Shown here: positions 49,685 to 59,242 of the stretch, one piece after another
Layout of the letters: every line of letters begins with the position of its first letter
How positions within the stretch are numbered: position 1 is the stretch's first letter
NCBI GenBank assembly: GCA_025997955.1
Contig: BNVH01000001.1
Location: 50,621-114,620, forward strand
DNA length: 64,000 bases
Direction: 5' to 3'
Source of the DNA: Synergistales bacterium
GTDB taxonomy: Bacteria; Synergistota; Synergistia; Synergistales; Aminobacteriaceae
Translations under genes and position numbers: made by a program
Notes under the pieces: generated by a model
Databases searched by the model: none
Seen by the model: the letters and a program-made list of their open reading frames with translations, nothing else
Told to the model about the DNA's origin: nothing

Positions 49685-50434
49685 ATGAGAAAACCAATAA
49701 TCGCCGGCAACTGGAAGCTCAACAAGACCCCGTCGCAGACGGTCAGGCTTATTGAGGAATTCAAGCCACTTGTGCGCGAGGCGCGCTGCGAGGTTGTGGT
49801 TTGTCCTACCTCGGCGTGCCTTTTTGCCGCTCGGGAAGCCCTGAAAGACACCAACATCTCGCTCGGCGCTCAGAATGTATTCTACGAGGACAGCGGGGCT
49901 TACACAGGCGAAGTCGCTTGTGATTCGCTGCTTGAGCTTGGCGTCAAATATGTAATTATAGGACATTCTGAGCGGCGGCAGTACTTTGCAGAAACGGACG
50001 AAACGGTGAACAAAAAAGTCCTGAAGACTCTCGAAAAGCGCTTGAAACCTATCGTTTGCGTCGGGGAATCGCTTGCTCAAAAACAGTTTGGCGTCACCGA
50101 AGAAGTCGTGCGAATGCAGACAAGGCTCGCTCTTTCGGGCGTCGGCGTCGGCGATGTTGAAGATATAACAATAGCTTACGAGCCCATATGGGCGATAGGC
50201 GCCGGAATGACAGCCTCAAGCACTGAGGCTAACGACACGATACGGCAGATTCGCCGGGTCGTCGCGGAGATTTACACACCGGAAGCCTCGCAGAAGCTCC
50301 GCATCATCTACGGCGGGAGCATGAACGCGCGTAACGCCAAGGAACTTCTTTCAACCAGTGACATAGATGGAGGCCTGATAGGCGGCGCAAGCCTGAAAGG
50401 CGACCTCTTCGCGCAAATAGTCAATGCCGTATAG
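49685..50434 (+). CDS. tpiA: Triose-phosphate isomerase
   Basis: 249 residues, full length. Lys11 in GNWKLN, His94 in IIGHSERR and Glu166 in AYEPIWAIG are the catalytic residues, with the phosphate loop GGSMNARNAKELL. It turns glyceraldehyde-3-phosphate from DeoC into dihydroxyacetone phosphate or back. It begins 13 bases after deoC and has no encapsulation helix, so it may act outside the shell. Being in the BMC operon links triose handling to this compartment. Confidence 0.95.
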   Translation: MRKPIIAGNWKLNKTPSQTVRLIEEFKPLVREARCEVVVCPTSACLFAAREALKDTNISLGAQNVFYEDSGAYTGEVACDSLLELGVKYVIIGHSERRQYFAETDETVNKKVLKTLEKRLKPIVCVGESLAQKQFGVTEEVVRMQTRLALSGVGVGDVEDITIAYEPIWAIGAGMTASSTEANDTIRQIRRVVAEIYTPEASQKLRIIYGGSMNARNAKELLSTSDIDGGLIGGASLKGDLFAQIVNAV

Positions 50435-50521
50435 ACAAAGTATAAGCTATATATAGTCGGTTTTATTTAATTAAATCCAAAGCAATGCCGATAAAATTGT
50501 TTTCGGGGGAGGCGTCTTCAG

Positions 50522-51703
50522 GTGGCTAAATTGCAAAAACTGCCAATAGGCATTCAGACGTTCGACGACATCAGAAACGACGGTTACCTTTATGTCGATA
50601 AACAAAATATCTTATAGACCTTATCGACAGCGGCAAAGTCTATTTTCTCTCCCGCCCCCGGCGCTTCGGCAAGTCTTTGACCATATCGACGTTCGACGCG
50701 CTGTTCTCCGGCAAAAAAGAATTGTTCAAAGGCTTAGCCGCCGAGGAGTTCTTTGAGAGAAGCGAGTACAAGACTCGCCCCGTCATCAGGCTTGATATGA
50801 GCAACGTAACCATGAACATGGGGACGGATGTTTTGATTTCCTCGATAATGGGAAAAATGAGAGGGAGCGCCAAAAAGTTAGGTGTCGAAGCTGAAGGCGA
50901 AACACCCGGCGACGCCTTCTATAATTTATTGGAGCGAACGGCGGAGAAATACGAGATGTCAGTTGTTGTGTTGGTAGACGAATATGACAGCCCTATCCTG
51001 ACTAATATCGGCAAACCCGACAAAGTTGAGGAAGCGCGCGAGGTTCTCAGGGATATTTACATGCGGATAAAGGCCGGCGAACAGTATATTCACTTTGTCT
51101 TTATGACCGGCATAAGCAAGTTCTCAAAGATGGGCGTCTTCTCGGCGCTAAATAACCTCAAGGATATATCCATAAGCGACGATTACGCGGCAATGTTGGG
51201 CTATACCGAAGAGGAACTTCTATCCAACTTTAGCGAACATATCGGCGCGGCGGCGGGCTATATGAAAATATCGACAGAAGCGCTTATAACTAAAATCAGA
51301 GACTATTACGACGGCTTTTCTTTTAATGGAGAATCTCGTCTTTATAACCCATTTTCTACGCTTTGTTTTCTCAGTGATCGGAAGTTTCAAAACTACTGGT
51401 TCGATTCCGGCACGCCTTCTTTTATAGTCCGCTACATGAAGGATAAAAAACTCACAGTCGAAGAATTTCGAGGCTACGAAGTATCGCGTAACTTCGCGTT
51501 CACTCCGGGTGAGATAGAGACGGCCTCGTCCGCGAGTTTTCTCTATCAATCAGGTTATCTGAGTCTCAGGCCGGGCGTATTGAACGATTTTTCTCTTGAT
51601 TATCCAAATCACGAGGTGCTTACTGCCATGTCGTCTCTTTTGGTGGGAAATATATTTGGTAACGAAAAAGAGCGATAAGGGCGGAGAAGAAGACGATGTG
51701 ATA
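50522..51703 (+). pseudogene. AAA-ATPase/PD-(D/E)XK family gene, decayed copy
   Basis: Nearly identical to 62132-63742 over the first 1.1 kb. It has a GTG start in place of ATG (after GGGGGAGGCGTCTTCA). One A is missing in the AAAACAAAA run near 50606, which breaks the frame, and an internal deletion of about 430 bp joins GGTAACGAAA to GAGCGATAAGGGCGG, removing the C-terminal nuclease. The remaining open frame (50677-51678) lacks both the Walker A region and the nuclease. Confidence 0.85.
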
Positions 51704-51740
51704 TTTTAAGGATTTTCGCACAAGTATTTCAAATAAAAGT

Positions 51741-51768
51741 TTGACTTAAAAAACTTTTATGATAGAAT
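51741..51768 (+). promoter_or_regulatory. Promoter of the porin gene
   Basis: TTGACT (51741-51746), 16 bp, TAGAAT (51763-51768), followed 44 bases later by the porin start. Confidence 0.6.
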
Positions 51769-51811
51769 TCGTCTCATGAATCTACAGTCTAATTTCGGGA
51801 GGTTTTTAGTA

Positions 51812-53359
51812 ATGAGGCGTTTTCTTCTTCTTTTGTGCTTGGGTTTTGTTTTTACGTGCGCGGAATCAAGTTTGGCCGCTACAAACCCATTTATTGACGT
51901 TCCACTGAACCACTGGGCATACGACGCTCTGAGTCAACTGTCCGCAAGCGATGTTCTGTCTGGCTATCCGGACGGACTTTACAGGGGCAAACAACCTGTG
52001 ACACGCTACGAGATGGCGTCCGGTTTAGCCCGCGCTCTTGCTCTTATCGACACCGCGAAAGCCTCACAAGGAGACTTGATAGCTCTGCGTAGTCTTGTCG
52101 TGGAGTTTCGGGACGAGCTTGACGCGCTTGGCGTGAAAACGGATATTCTTGGCAAACGTGCCGCTGTAATTGAGGACAGGCTCGGCGGATGGAAAATCGG
52201 CGGAGAACTTAGGACTGACATAGAGGACTGGAAGACCGATAAATCAAGCGAGGGTCCTTTTCTCAGCATGGCTCGTCTTGAGTTTCAACGTTGGTTTGGC
52301 GAGGACGAGGGGATGTACTTGTACGTGCGCTTAGACGCTGACGGCGAAGACATAATTTACGATAAATTCTACGTCGATATACCCCTGCCATCTGACGCTA
52401 CCCTGACCGTCGGGCGTTTTGATCGTGACTTCGAGGGCGACTATCGCTTCATTGTCGAGGGGGCTACCGATATGGCCAACGAGGCTTGGCTGACCGACCG
52501 CACGGTAGACGGAATAGGGTTTGACAAGTCTTTTTCTTTGGGTTCTCTTAGCCTGTATGTGGCGCGCCCGTCGAATTTGCCTATTATTGATTGGGACAAC
52601 TCCTCAAGCGCGTGGGAGCTGTCCGCTGTCACTAAACTGCAATTCACGGAAAACTTTGGTTTGGATATAGGAGGTCAGGCGTTTTTGGGCGATGACACGT
52701 CCTATGTATCGACCCTTGATGAAGTCACAGACACGGAATACGACATCAGACTGAAAAATCTGTGGACGGCTTTTGTCGGGTTGCGCTTTAATTTTAATCC
52801 AAATCTCGCTTTCAAAGGGATTTACTACTATCAGGACGGGAAGATGGAGGAGAGCCTCTCGGCTCCAGGACAATGGAGCAAGATAGATTTTGACAACCCT
52901 TCAGCATGGAAAGCAATACTCGATATAAAACAGGATTTGCTCGGCTTCAGCAGCCTGTGGCTTGAATACAGCCATCTTGACGCGGGCTTTTTTATTCCTT
53001 ACGGCAACATCGCTTTGACGCTTGTGGACGACGACAGGTGGAACACCGTAAACGGCGCTAACGGATTCGTCGCCTCTGACACAAGCATATGGCGCGTCGG
53101 CGCGACACAGAAATGGAACGAGCGATGGAGTTCTTGGGTTTATGTAGCCGGGCATAGGTTAGAAAACGCAGGGATAAACAATGACGGCGCGAATTCGGAT
53201 GCCAAACTGCTTCAGTGGGGGCTTGGCGTGGAGTTTCAGCATAGCGAAAATGTGGCTTTTGCCCTTGGGTATATTCGCGCCGACTGGAACGGCGACGCGG
53301 AAAACGCCTCTTACGTGGATGAGCACAGGTTGCAGTTCAGGACGGCTGTAACGTTCTAA
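51812..53359 (+). CDS. SLH-domain outer-membrane porin
   Basis: 515 residues from ATG 51812 (CGGGAGG upstream; an earlier in-frame ATG is rejected). Signal peptide of about 23 residues ends LAAT. One SLH domain follows (NPFIDVPLNHWAYDALSQLS, SGYPDGLYRGKQPVTRYEMA), then a short coiled segment and a long beta-barrel with alternating strands ending RLQFRTAVTF with a terminal Phe. This build is common for major porins of diderm Synergistota, tethered to the peptidoglycan by the SLH domain. Confidence 0.88.
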   Translation: MRRFLLLLCLGFVFTCAESSLAATNPFIDVPLNHWAYDALSQLSASDVLSGYPDGLYRGKQPVTRYEMASGLARALALIDTAKASQGDLIALRSLVVEFRDELDALGVKTDILGKRAAVIEDRLGGWKIGGELRTDIEDWKTDKSSEGPFLSMARLEFQRWFGEDEGMYLYVRLDADGEDIIYDKFYVDIPLPSDATLTVGRFDRDFEGDYRFIVEGATDMANEAWLTDRTVDGIGFDKSFSLGSLSLYVARPSNLPIIDWDNSSSAWELSAVTKLQFTENFGLDIGGQAFLGDDTSYVSTLDEVTDTEYDIRLKNLWTAFVGLRFNFNPNLAFKGIYYYQDGKMEESLSAPGQWSKIDFDNPSAWKAILDIKQDLLGFSSLWLEYSHLDAGFFIPYGNIALTLVDDDRWNTVNGANGFVASDTSIWRVGATQKWNERWSSWVYVAGHRLENAGINNDGANSDAKLLQWGLGVEFQHSENVAFALGYIRADWNGDAENASYVDEHRLQFRTAVTF

Positions 53360-53377
53360 CTCAAAAAAGAGATAAAA

Positions 53378-53406
53378 ATGCCATTCGTCATAGTGACGAA
53401 TGGCAT
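53378..53406 (-). terminator. Terminator between the converging porin and giant-protein genes
   Basis: ATGCCATTCGTCA (53378-53390) and TGACGAATGGCAT (53394-53406), 13-bp stem with a 3-base loop. On the minus strand TTTTTATC follows; it could also stop the porin transcript. Confidence 0.85.
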
Positions 53407-53480
53407 CGGCAAAAACAAAACAAGTTTGGAGGCTTACGCTACATCAGCTTCATCAACGTTGGCAGGTACGTACTTCTCTC

Positions 53481-56400
53481 TCAACTTTTAACTTTTTTCC
53501 GCGTTGCCCATATAGACGCCACTAACACCAGCGCTCCTCCCGCGCCCGCGTCGCAGCCGCCGCTGCTTCCGCTTCCGCTTTCATAGCCGTTATCGGGGTT
53601 ACCGAGGTTATCACCATTATCGGGGTCGTCGGGGTTGTCCGGAGTTGCTGGGTCGCCGAAGATAATTTGTCCGTTGACGATAACGACCGTATCGGCTCCG
53701 CTCATCGCCGGGGGATATGGATTCGTCCCGCTGCCTTGGTCTGTTATCTCCGTGTGTCCGCCCGTGATGGATATAGCGCCGTTTCCGCCCGCCGCGTTGA
53801 TAGCGTGCCCGCCGCCGCTCGCTTCGATAGTGTTCGCGCCGTTTGTTATATCGACGCCGCCTGTCGCGTTTATGGCGTCGGCGGCGCCGGTGCTCGTGAT
53901 ATTCACGCCGCCGATAGTGGAGATTATCGTCTTGCCTCCTGACGCCGTGCCGCCGCTGTTCGCGCCCGTCCCGCTGTTTGAAGCTATTACGTTTGCCGTG
54001 CCGGTGATGGTGATGTCTCCTCCGGCTTTTATGGCAGGTTCTGTGTTGCCCGCGCCGGTCACGTTTGCCTTGACTGTTCCGCTACCTATGTAAATATCCC
54101 CTTCTGAGGAAACGGCCGGGCCGTTGGTGTCGGATACTGAGAGAGTCTTGCCAGTCTCTACGGTTATTCTGAGAGAACCGTTTCCCTTCTTGACGATCTT
54201 GGGGACGTTTACGTTATCCGCTATGTGAACCGTTATTTCTGTCGTCTCGGAGGCGATTTTTATCTCACTCGTGAGGTCGCCGGTAAACGTTAGAGTTTTC
54301 GTCAATGCGTCCCATGTCCAGCTCGAACCAGACGCGTTATCACCGAGGTTTGTCCAGACGCCGCCAATGGTGACGTTGTTCAATGGGTCGAGAGTGGACG
54401 GCGCGGCGGCTATCGTTATGGAAAAGTTTTTTGCCGCGTCAGGATTAACGCCGTTTGACGCTTTTACCGTAAATGCAAACGCGCCTGCCGCTGTGGGGTT
54501 ACCCGATATAACGCCCGCGCTCGAAAGCGTCAAACCGCTCGGCAAACTGCCGCCCTCAAGGCTCCATGTGATAGGCGCGTCGCCCGTGGCAACGAGGGTT
54601 TGACTGTACGCCACGCCTACCATACCGCTTACGAGGTCAGTTGTCGTAATTGTCGGCGCAATGGCGATTATCGTCACGGTTGACGGTTCGCTCTTGAAAC
54701 TGACGCCGGAGACGGCCCTGAAGCGCACGTCGTAAACGCCCGGGGCGAGGCCGGTCGTTTCGGTTTCGGCACAGGGCGCGTAAGCGGTTTCAGCGGACGC
54801 GGACGGTTTATAGTCCATAGCTGCGGTCGTGCCGCTGATGCCGCCGTCGCCTCCGGCTGTGACCGGCTGTATCGCGGTGACGCTTGGGGACGCCGGACGG
54901 CTTGGGATATTCTGGTTCAGCGCTTCGCTGTCCGTTGTGGTAATGCCGTCGCCCTTTTTGACTATCGAAAGCGTTGTCCCAAACCATGCGTCATCAATGG
55001 TAATGTCGCCGGTTACGTTCATTGAAACGCCGTCGATGAGATAAGCGCCCGCCGTGAGGCCGGTGATTTTTTCGAGCTCGTAGTTGACGGTCACGCTTGG
55101 CGTTGGTTCCCGCGTACTGTTGAACTGGTCTATCATCACGGTCGCAGACAGACCAACGAAGTTGCCGTTGCCGCCCGCGACAGCCGCGACTCGCACGTAG
55201 TACGTGTCGGGCTTGAGACCTGTCACGCTGGAGTCGGCGCAGATCGTCCAGTCGGCTGCGGTGGACAGCTTGTACTCCATCGCGGTTGTTGTGTTGTTTA
55301 TCTCGCCCGTGCCGCCGATAGTGGTTGGATGGGTTGCCGTCACGATAGGCGCTTCATGGCGCGACGGAATGGGCAAGGCTTGCGCTTCGCTGTTCGTCTT
55401 GGTAATGCCGTCGCCTTTCTTCACGATGGAGAAATCAGTTTTCCCGAACCACAAAGTATCTATGGCGATTTTGCCGTCGCCGTCAGCCGTCCGCGTATTC
55501 GGGGTTCCATCATTGAGGATATACTCCGCGTTTGCGGTGAGGCTCGTCAGTTTCTCGTCAACGTAGTCGATAGCCGCGTTTGGCTTGTATTCTTGAATGC
55601 CGCCGAAAGAATTCAGGGTCAAGGTCTTTTTCAAGCCGCTGAAAGCGCTGTCCGTGACAGCTGCGAATCGCACGTAGTACGTGCCGGGCTCGAGACCTGT
55701 CACGCTTGGGGCCGCGCAGACAGTCCAGTCGGTTGTGTCGGACAGCTGGTACTCCATCGCGGTTGTTGTGCTGCCTATACCGCCCGTGCCGTCGATGACG
55801 AACGGTTGCATCTCGGTGACACTTGGCGCGGCGGGGCGCGCCGGTATGGTGAGATTCTGCGCCTCGCTGTTGGCGCCCGATTTTGCGTTCACCTTCACGA
55901 TAGACAGGTTATAGGGGGTTTCGGTTATCCAGCTTTTTATATCGCGCGTCGCCGCGCTCAGCGTCTCGTTAGCGTTGTTGAACAAATATGCGGCGCTTGT
56001 AAGGCCGGTCAACTGCTCGGCCACGTAGTCGATGTCGGCGGCTGGTGTGGCCTCCTTGACGTAGACCGTGGCCTGTGCGCCTACAAACGCGCTCTCTGTG
56101 GCCGCGACACGCACGAGATACTCGCCGGGGGCGAGGTCGGCGGTCTGTGACGCCGCGCAGGTAGTCCAATCCGAGGTAGCGTCGTTGGTGTACTTGTACT
56201 CCATCTCCGTCGTCGTGCCGGTGATTTTGCCGTCATTCTCGGTTGGCGCGGTTGGCGCTACTCCATTCAATCCTGTGGGCTCGCCGGGGCGCGGCGGAAT
56301 GGTCAAACTTTGATTGCCGCTGGCGTTTCCTTCACCCGAAACGCCGACTCGGACAATCGTCAGGCTTCCCGAAAGCTCGTTGCTGGCGAGCTCGATTTCT

Positions 56401-58010
56401 CCGTTCTCGTCAGCGATGTACTCAGTGTTATTGATATTGTATTTAGCGTTTGGAACGAGGCCGGTCAGTTTCTCCGTCGTGTAGTTGATTGTCGCCGTGG
56501 GTTGGGCGTAGTTCACGGTCAGAGTCGCGGTGTTCGATGTCACCGAACCGATTCCGTTTGACGCCACGCACCGGTATTTGTAGCCGTTGAACGACGCGGG
56601 GACGGAGGTCAGCGTGAGCGTGGCCGTCGTCGCGCCGGAATATACGCTGCCCGTTACATTGGCGAAGTCTGTACCGTTTGTGGAGACCTGCCATTGATAA
56701 GTCGGCGCGGGCGCTCCGCTCGCCTCGACGGTAAACGCGGCGTCCCCATTCTCTGTCGCGGTTTGACCAGTGGGTTGCTTTGTGATGGCGGGAGCGGTGA
56801 TTGAGAACTCGCTGAGCGCCTTGCCGTCGCCCAGAAAACCCAGCCCGTCGGTTGAGTCTGCGACGTGCGCGTAGCTGACCGTGATACCTGTATCTGTGGT
56901 CTGTATCGGAGAAGCCAGCGTCAGAACTACATTGTTGCCCTCAACTTTCGCGGAACTGACGGAAACGTTCGTTGAACCGTTCTTCTTCACCGTGAAACGC
57001 ACTGCGAGTCCGGCATTGTTCGGCGTGTCGGTGTAGGCATGGACGACTTTGTCCGCGGCGTTAAACGTCACGGTCAGCGTGACGCCGTTCACGGTCGCCG
57101 ACTCGGGGTCTTTAGCGGCTATGGACAAGTACAGAAAATATGGGTTTGACTCACTGCCGGCATTGCCGTTAGCGGAAGAAGCGGATTTAAAGATTAAAGA
57201 GTTAATCTTCAAAAGGAAAGCGGGGCGAACGGCGGTGGCGTCTTTTTTAAAGGAACGTTTGACCAGACCGCCATTGTCGTCCGCGGCCCACACAAAGTCA
57301 GTTTTGTTGTCCGTTATGGTCGCCGGAGAGCGCAGCCACCAATAACCAGCCGATCCTGCCTGCATATTCAGTTTGCCCGCCGTATAGGCTGTGTTCTTAG
57401 CAACACGTCTCGAATTTGGAGACGTTTTATTAGGGTCGGTATTATAGATGCCGGAAATATAGTGGTCGTCACCATAAGTCAGCGGATAAAAATAGCAGGT
57501 CGGACTCGGCAGACGAGAACCATTTTCACCTTTTAGATGTTCACTATTTTCATCAGACGTTGAGTAATTCAGCATCGGATAGATCACACCCTGCTCTTCA
57601 TCCGTGAAATATGGCTCACGCTTGAATCCGGACACCCCATCCTCCGAATTCATCCACTTCCGCAGCGAACTATCCCCCCAATGTGGCGTATTGTCATCAA
57701 ACTTCATTGCGTCAAGATTTTTGTCCGACAGCAGCTGCGCTAGCGGGATCGAGGGGATTCCGGACGAGCCCATAGTGTTCAACACACGCCACAGGATAGG
57801 TTGCGTCAGAAAATCACCTGCGCCATCTGAATCTTGCGGGTATCTGCCGAACAACACGTATTCATACTTGTTGCCATTATCTGCATAACTCTTCAGTGAC
57901 ACAGCGGCCTCAGCCTCCGTCCGGCCCGACGCGCCAACAAAAACGCACGCAAACAAGAACAACGCCAACATAAAATATCCGCCGACAGGACGCTTCTTTT
58001 TAATCAACAT
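53481..58010 (-). CDS. Giant secreted repeat protein with Synerg-CTERM-type tail
   Basis: About 1509 residues (ATG 58010, GGGAG upstream; GTG 58019 is alternative). Order: signal peptide (to about 37); DUF6273-like domain (40-285; YEYVLFGRYPQ, DSSLRKWMNS, YWWLRSPA); a SwmB-like beta segment; an Ig-like domain (KQPTGQTATENGDAAF); four to five repeats of about 145 residues, each with a TTTAMEYK-type core and GLEPGTYYVRFAAV-type end; a putative Ig domain (GVAYSQTLVATGDAPITW); a Gly/Thr-rich beta-helix-like part; and a tail DNPDNGYES-Gly/Ser-SSGGCDAG, hydrophobic segment, RKKVKS. The tail matches the Synerg-CTERM sorting pattern, so it is likely surface-anchored. Function unknown, adhesion possible. 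Confidence 0.85.
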   Translation of the reverse strand: MLIKKKRPVGGYFMLALFLFACVFVGASGRTEAEAAVSLKSYADNGNKYEYVLFGRYPQDSDGAGDFLTQPILWRVLNTMGSSGIPSIPLAQLLSDKNLDAMKFDDNTPHWGDSSLRKWMNSEDGVSGFKREPYFTDEEQGVIYPMLNYSTSDENSEHLKGENGSRLPSPTCYFYPLTYGDDHYISGIYNTDPNKTSPNSRRVAKNTAYTAGKLNMQAGSAGYWWLRSPATITDNKTDFVWAADDNGGLVKRSFKKDATAVRPAFLLKINSLIFKSASSANGNAGSESNPYFLYLSIAAKDPESATVNGVTLTVTFNAADKVVHAYTDTPNNAGLAVRFTVKKNGSTNVSVSSAKVEGNNVVLTLASPIQTTDTGITVSYAHVADSTDGLGFLGDGKALSEFSITAPAITKQPTGQTATENGDAAFTVEASGAPAPTYQWQVSTNGTDFANVTGSVYSGATTATLTLTSVPASFNGYKYRCVASNGIGSVTSNTATLTVNYAQPTATINYTTEKLTGLVPNAKYNINNTEYIADENGEIELASNELSGSLTIVRVGVSGEGNASGNQSLTIPPRPGEPTGLNGVAPTAPTENDGKITGTTTEMEYKYTNDATSDWTTCAASQTADLAPGEYLVRVAATESAFVGAQATVYVKEATPAADIDYVAEQLTGLTSAAYLFNNANETLSAATRDIKSWITETPYNLSIVKVNAKSGANSEAQNLTIPARPAAPSVTEMQPFVIDGTGGIGSTTTAMEYQLSDTTDWTVCAAPSVTGLEPGTYYVRFAAVTDSAFSGLKKTLTLNSFGGIQEYKPNAAIDYVDEKLTSLTANAEYILNDGTPNTRTADGDGKIAIDTLWFGKTDFSIVKKGDGITKTNSEAQALPIPSRHEAPIVTATHPTTIGGTGEINNTTTAMEYKLSTAADWTICADSSVTGLKPDTYYVRVAAVAGGNGNFVGLSATVMIDQFNSTREPTPSVTVNYELEKITGLTAGAYLIDGVSMNVTGDITIDDAWFGTTLSIVKKGDGITTTDSEALNQNIPSRPASPSVTAIQPVTAGGDGGISGTTAAMDYKPSASAETAYAPCAETETTGLAPGVYDVRFRAVSGVSFKSEPSTVTIIAIAPTITTTDLVSGMVGVAYSQTLVATGDAPITWSLEGGSLPSGLTLSSAGVISGNPTAAGAFAFTVKASNGVNPDAAKNFSITIAAAPSTLDPLNNVTIGGVWTNLGDNASGSSWTWDALTKTLTFTGDLTSEIKIASETTEITVHIADNVNVPKIVKKGNGSLRITVETGKTLSVSDTNGPAVSSEGDIYIGSGTVKANVTGAGNTEPAIKAGGDITITGTANVIASNSGTGANSGGTASGGKTIISTIGGVNITSTGAADAINATGGVDITNGANTIEASGGGHAINAAGGNGAISITGGHTEITDQGSGTNPYPPAMSGADTVVIVNGQIIFGDPATPDNPDDPDNGDNLGNPDNGYESGSGSSGGCDAGAGGALVLVASIWATRKKVKS

Positions 58011-58093
58011 CTCTTTCACTCCCTTTGCTCAAATTAAATTCTTTCGGCATTTATGACTGAACAGCCATGCCGCCGCTCGTGGAAGCGCCACAA

Positions 58094-58122
58094 GATACAA
58101 CGATAACGTTCACATTTGTCAA
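58094..58122 (-). promoter_or_regulatory. Possible promoter of the giant-protein gene
   Basis: On the minus strand TTGACA (58122-58117), 17 bp, TGTATC (58099-58094). The remainder of the gene-free stretch 58020-58359 holds a hairpin at 58240-58275 and a forward promoter at 58301. Confidence 0.45.
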
Positions 58123-58239
58123 TCCCCCTTTTCGCGCTTTTTCGCGAATGTTTCAATTTATACCGCAAGTCGGAGGCAAAATGTTGAATTATCTCAAAAT
58201 ACTAACAATTGGGATTTTAATAACCTGAGCGCGATTGAA

Positions 58240-58275
58240 AACGCGAAGGAGTCGCAAAATTGACGCCTTCGCGTT
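58240..58275. other. Hairpin in the 58.0-58.4 kb gap
   Basis: AACGCGAAGG (58240-58249) pairs with CCTTCGCGTT (58266-58275). On the minus strand it is followed by TTTTC, so it could stop leftward transcription, but no minus-strand gene ends here. Confidence 0.4.
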
Positions 58276-58300
58276 TGGATCGCGCTTTTCGTCTGTCATA

Positions 58301-58328
58301 TTGACAACGGACGAAAACAGTGTATAAC
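58301..58328 (+). promoter_or_regulatory. Promoter of the toxin-antitoxin pair
   Basis: TTGACA (58301-58306), 16 bp, TATAAC (58323-58328), 31 bases before the antitoxin ATG. Confidence 0.6.
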
Positions 58329-58359
58329 GGGAGTATCCTAAAGAAAGCAGGTATTATCT

Positions 58360-58674
58360 ATGGCAGGCGTAACCAATTTGAACATCAAAATCGACCGCGA
58401 CCTGAAAGCGCAAGCCGATAGGCTGTTCAGCGATATGGGTATGAACCTCACAACGGCGGTCAACGTGTTTGTCCGGCAGGCGGTTTTGGAGAAAGCCATC
58501 CCGTTCAGGATTTACCGAAGCGCTGAACCTTTGGCGGCGACGGTTAGCGCGGCGCAGCGTCAAGCCGCTATGCGGGAAATAAGGGAGTTGCTGTCCGACG
58601 TTGACGGGAGCGTCGTCGATTTAGAGCAAATGAGAGCGGAGAGGAGGTCGGCGCGGTTTGAACGTAATGATTGA
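58360..58674 (+). CDS. RelB/DinJ-family antitoxin
   Basis: 104 residues. NLNIKIDRDLKAQADRLFSD, then MGMNLTTAVNVFVRQAV and IPFRIYR, is the ribbon-helix-helix core of RelB/DinJ antitoxins; the C-terminal half should wrap the toxin. Such antitoxins bind their own promoter. It overlaps the toxin gene by 17 bases. Confidence 0.88.
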   Translation: MAGVTNLNIKIDRDLKAQADRLFSDMGMNLTTAVNVFVRQAVLEKAIPFRIYRSAEPLAATVSAAQRQAAMREIRELLSDVDGSVVDLEQMRAERRSARFERND

Positions 58675-59083
58675 CACCAACGTCATTCTCGACGACATTC
58701 TGAACCGCGCTCCGAACGCCGAAACAGCGCGTAAAGTTAGCCGATTGGTAACGGACGGCGCTATTAACGGTTACCTCACCGCGAACTGCCTGACGGACAT
58801 TTTCTATATCGTTTCCAAACATAGAACCGACGATTGTGGCCGAAAGGTCATTCGGAATCTATTGCTGACGTTCTCCGTGGTGGGCGTGGACGGCGACGAT
58901 TGCCGGATTGCGATTGATTCAGGTATGAGCGACTTTGAGGACGCTCTGGCCGTGGTTTGCGCGGAAAAAGCGGATTTGAATTATATTGTCACGAACGACA
59001 AAGGGTTTCAGAGCGGAGCGGATTCAAGCGTTTCCGTTGTAAGCCCCGCTGATATTCTGCTATATTGCGGCGCAAAGGATTAA
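58658..59083 (+). CDS. PIN-domain ribonuclease toxin
   Basis: 141 residues from TTG 58658 (AGGAGG 10 bases upstream). The PIN acidic set is seen in VMIDTNVILDDIL, SDFEDALAVVCA and IVTNDKGF. PIN toxins (VapC-like) cleave RNA. A RelB/DinJ-type antitoxin with a PIN toxin is a mixed pair, known from other bacteria but less usual than VapB/VapC or RelB/RelE. Confidence 0.87.
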   Translation: MNVMIDTNVILDDILNRAPNAETARKVSRLVTDGAINGYLTANCLTDIFYIVSKHRTDDCGRKVIRNLLLTFSVVGVDGDDCRIAIDSGMSDFEDALAVVCAEKADLNYIVTNDKGFQSGADSSVSVVSPADILLYCGAKD

Positions 59084-59242
59084 GTTGAAGAGTGTGCAGG
59101 GCTTGAACGTTTACAATAATTTCAACGCGGAAGAGCCGATTCATCTCCCGCGTTTTTATGTTGCATTATTTTGCGCGATACAAATAACCGCGGAGTTGGT
59201 ATAATAACCAAAACCAGACAACTTAAGGATGGAGTGCGGCGC

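Noticed and set aside
41740..50434. Classical propanediol or ethanolamine utilisation BMC
   Set aside because: No PduCDE, EutBC or glycyl-radical enzyme genes; two DeoC genes and TpiA point to sugar-phosphate use instead.
53635..56434. Several long forward frames opposite the giant secreted protein
   Set aside because: They mirror the repetitive minus-strand gene; their hydrophobic or Arg-rich repeats are shadows of its repeats.
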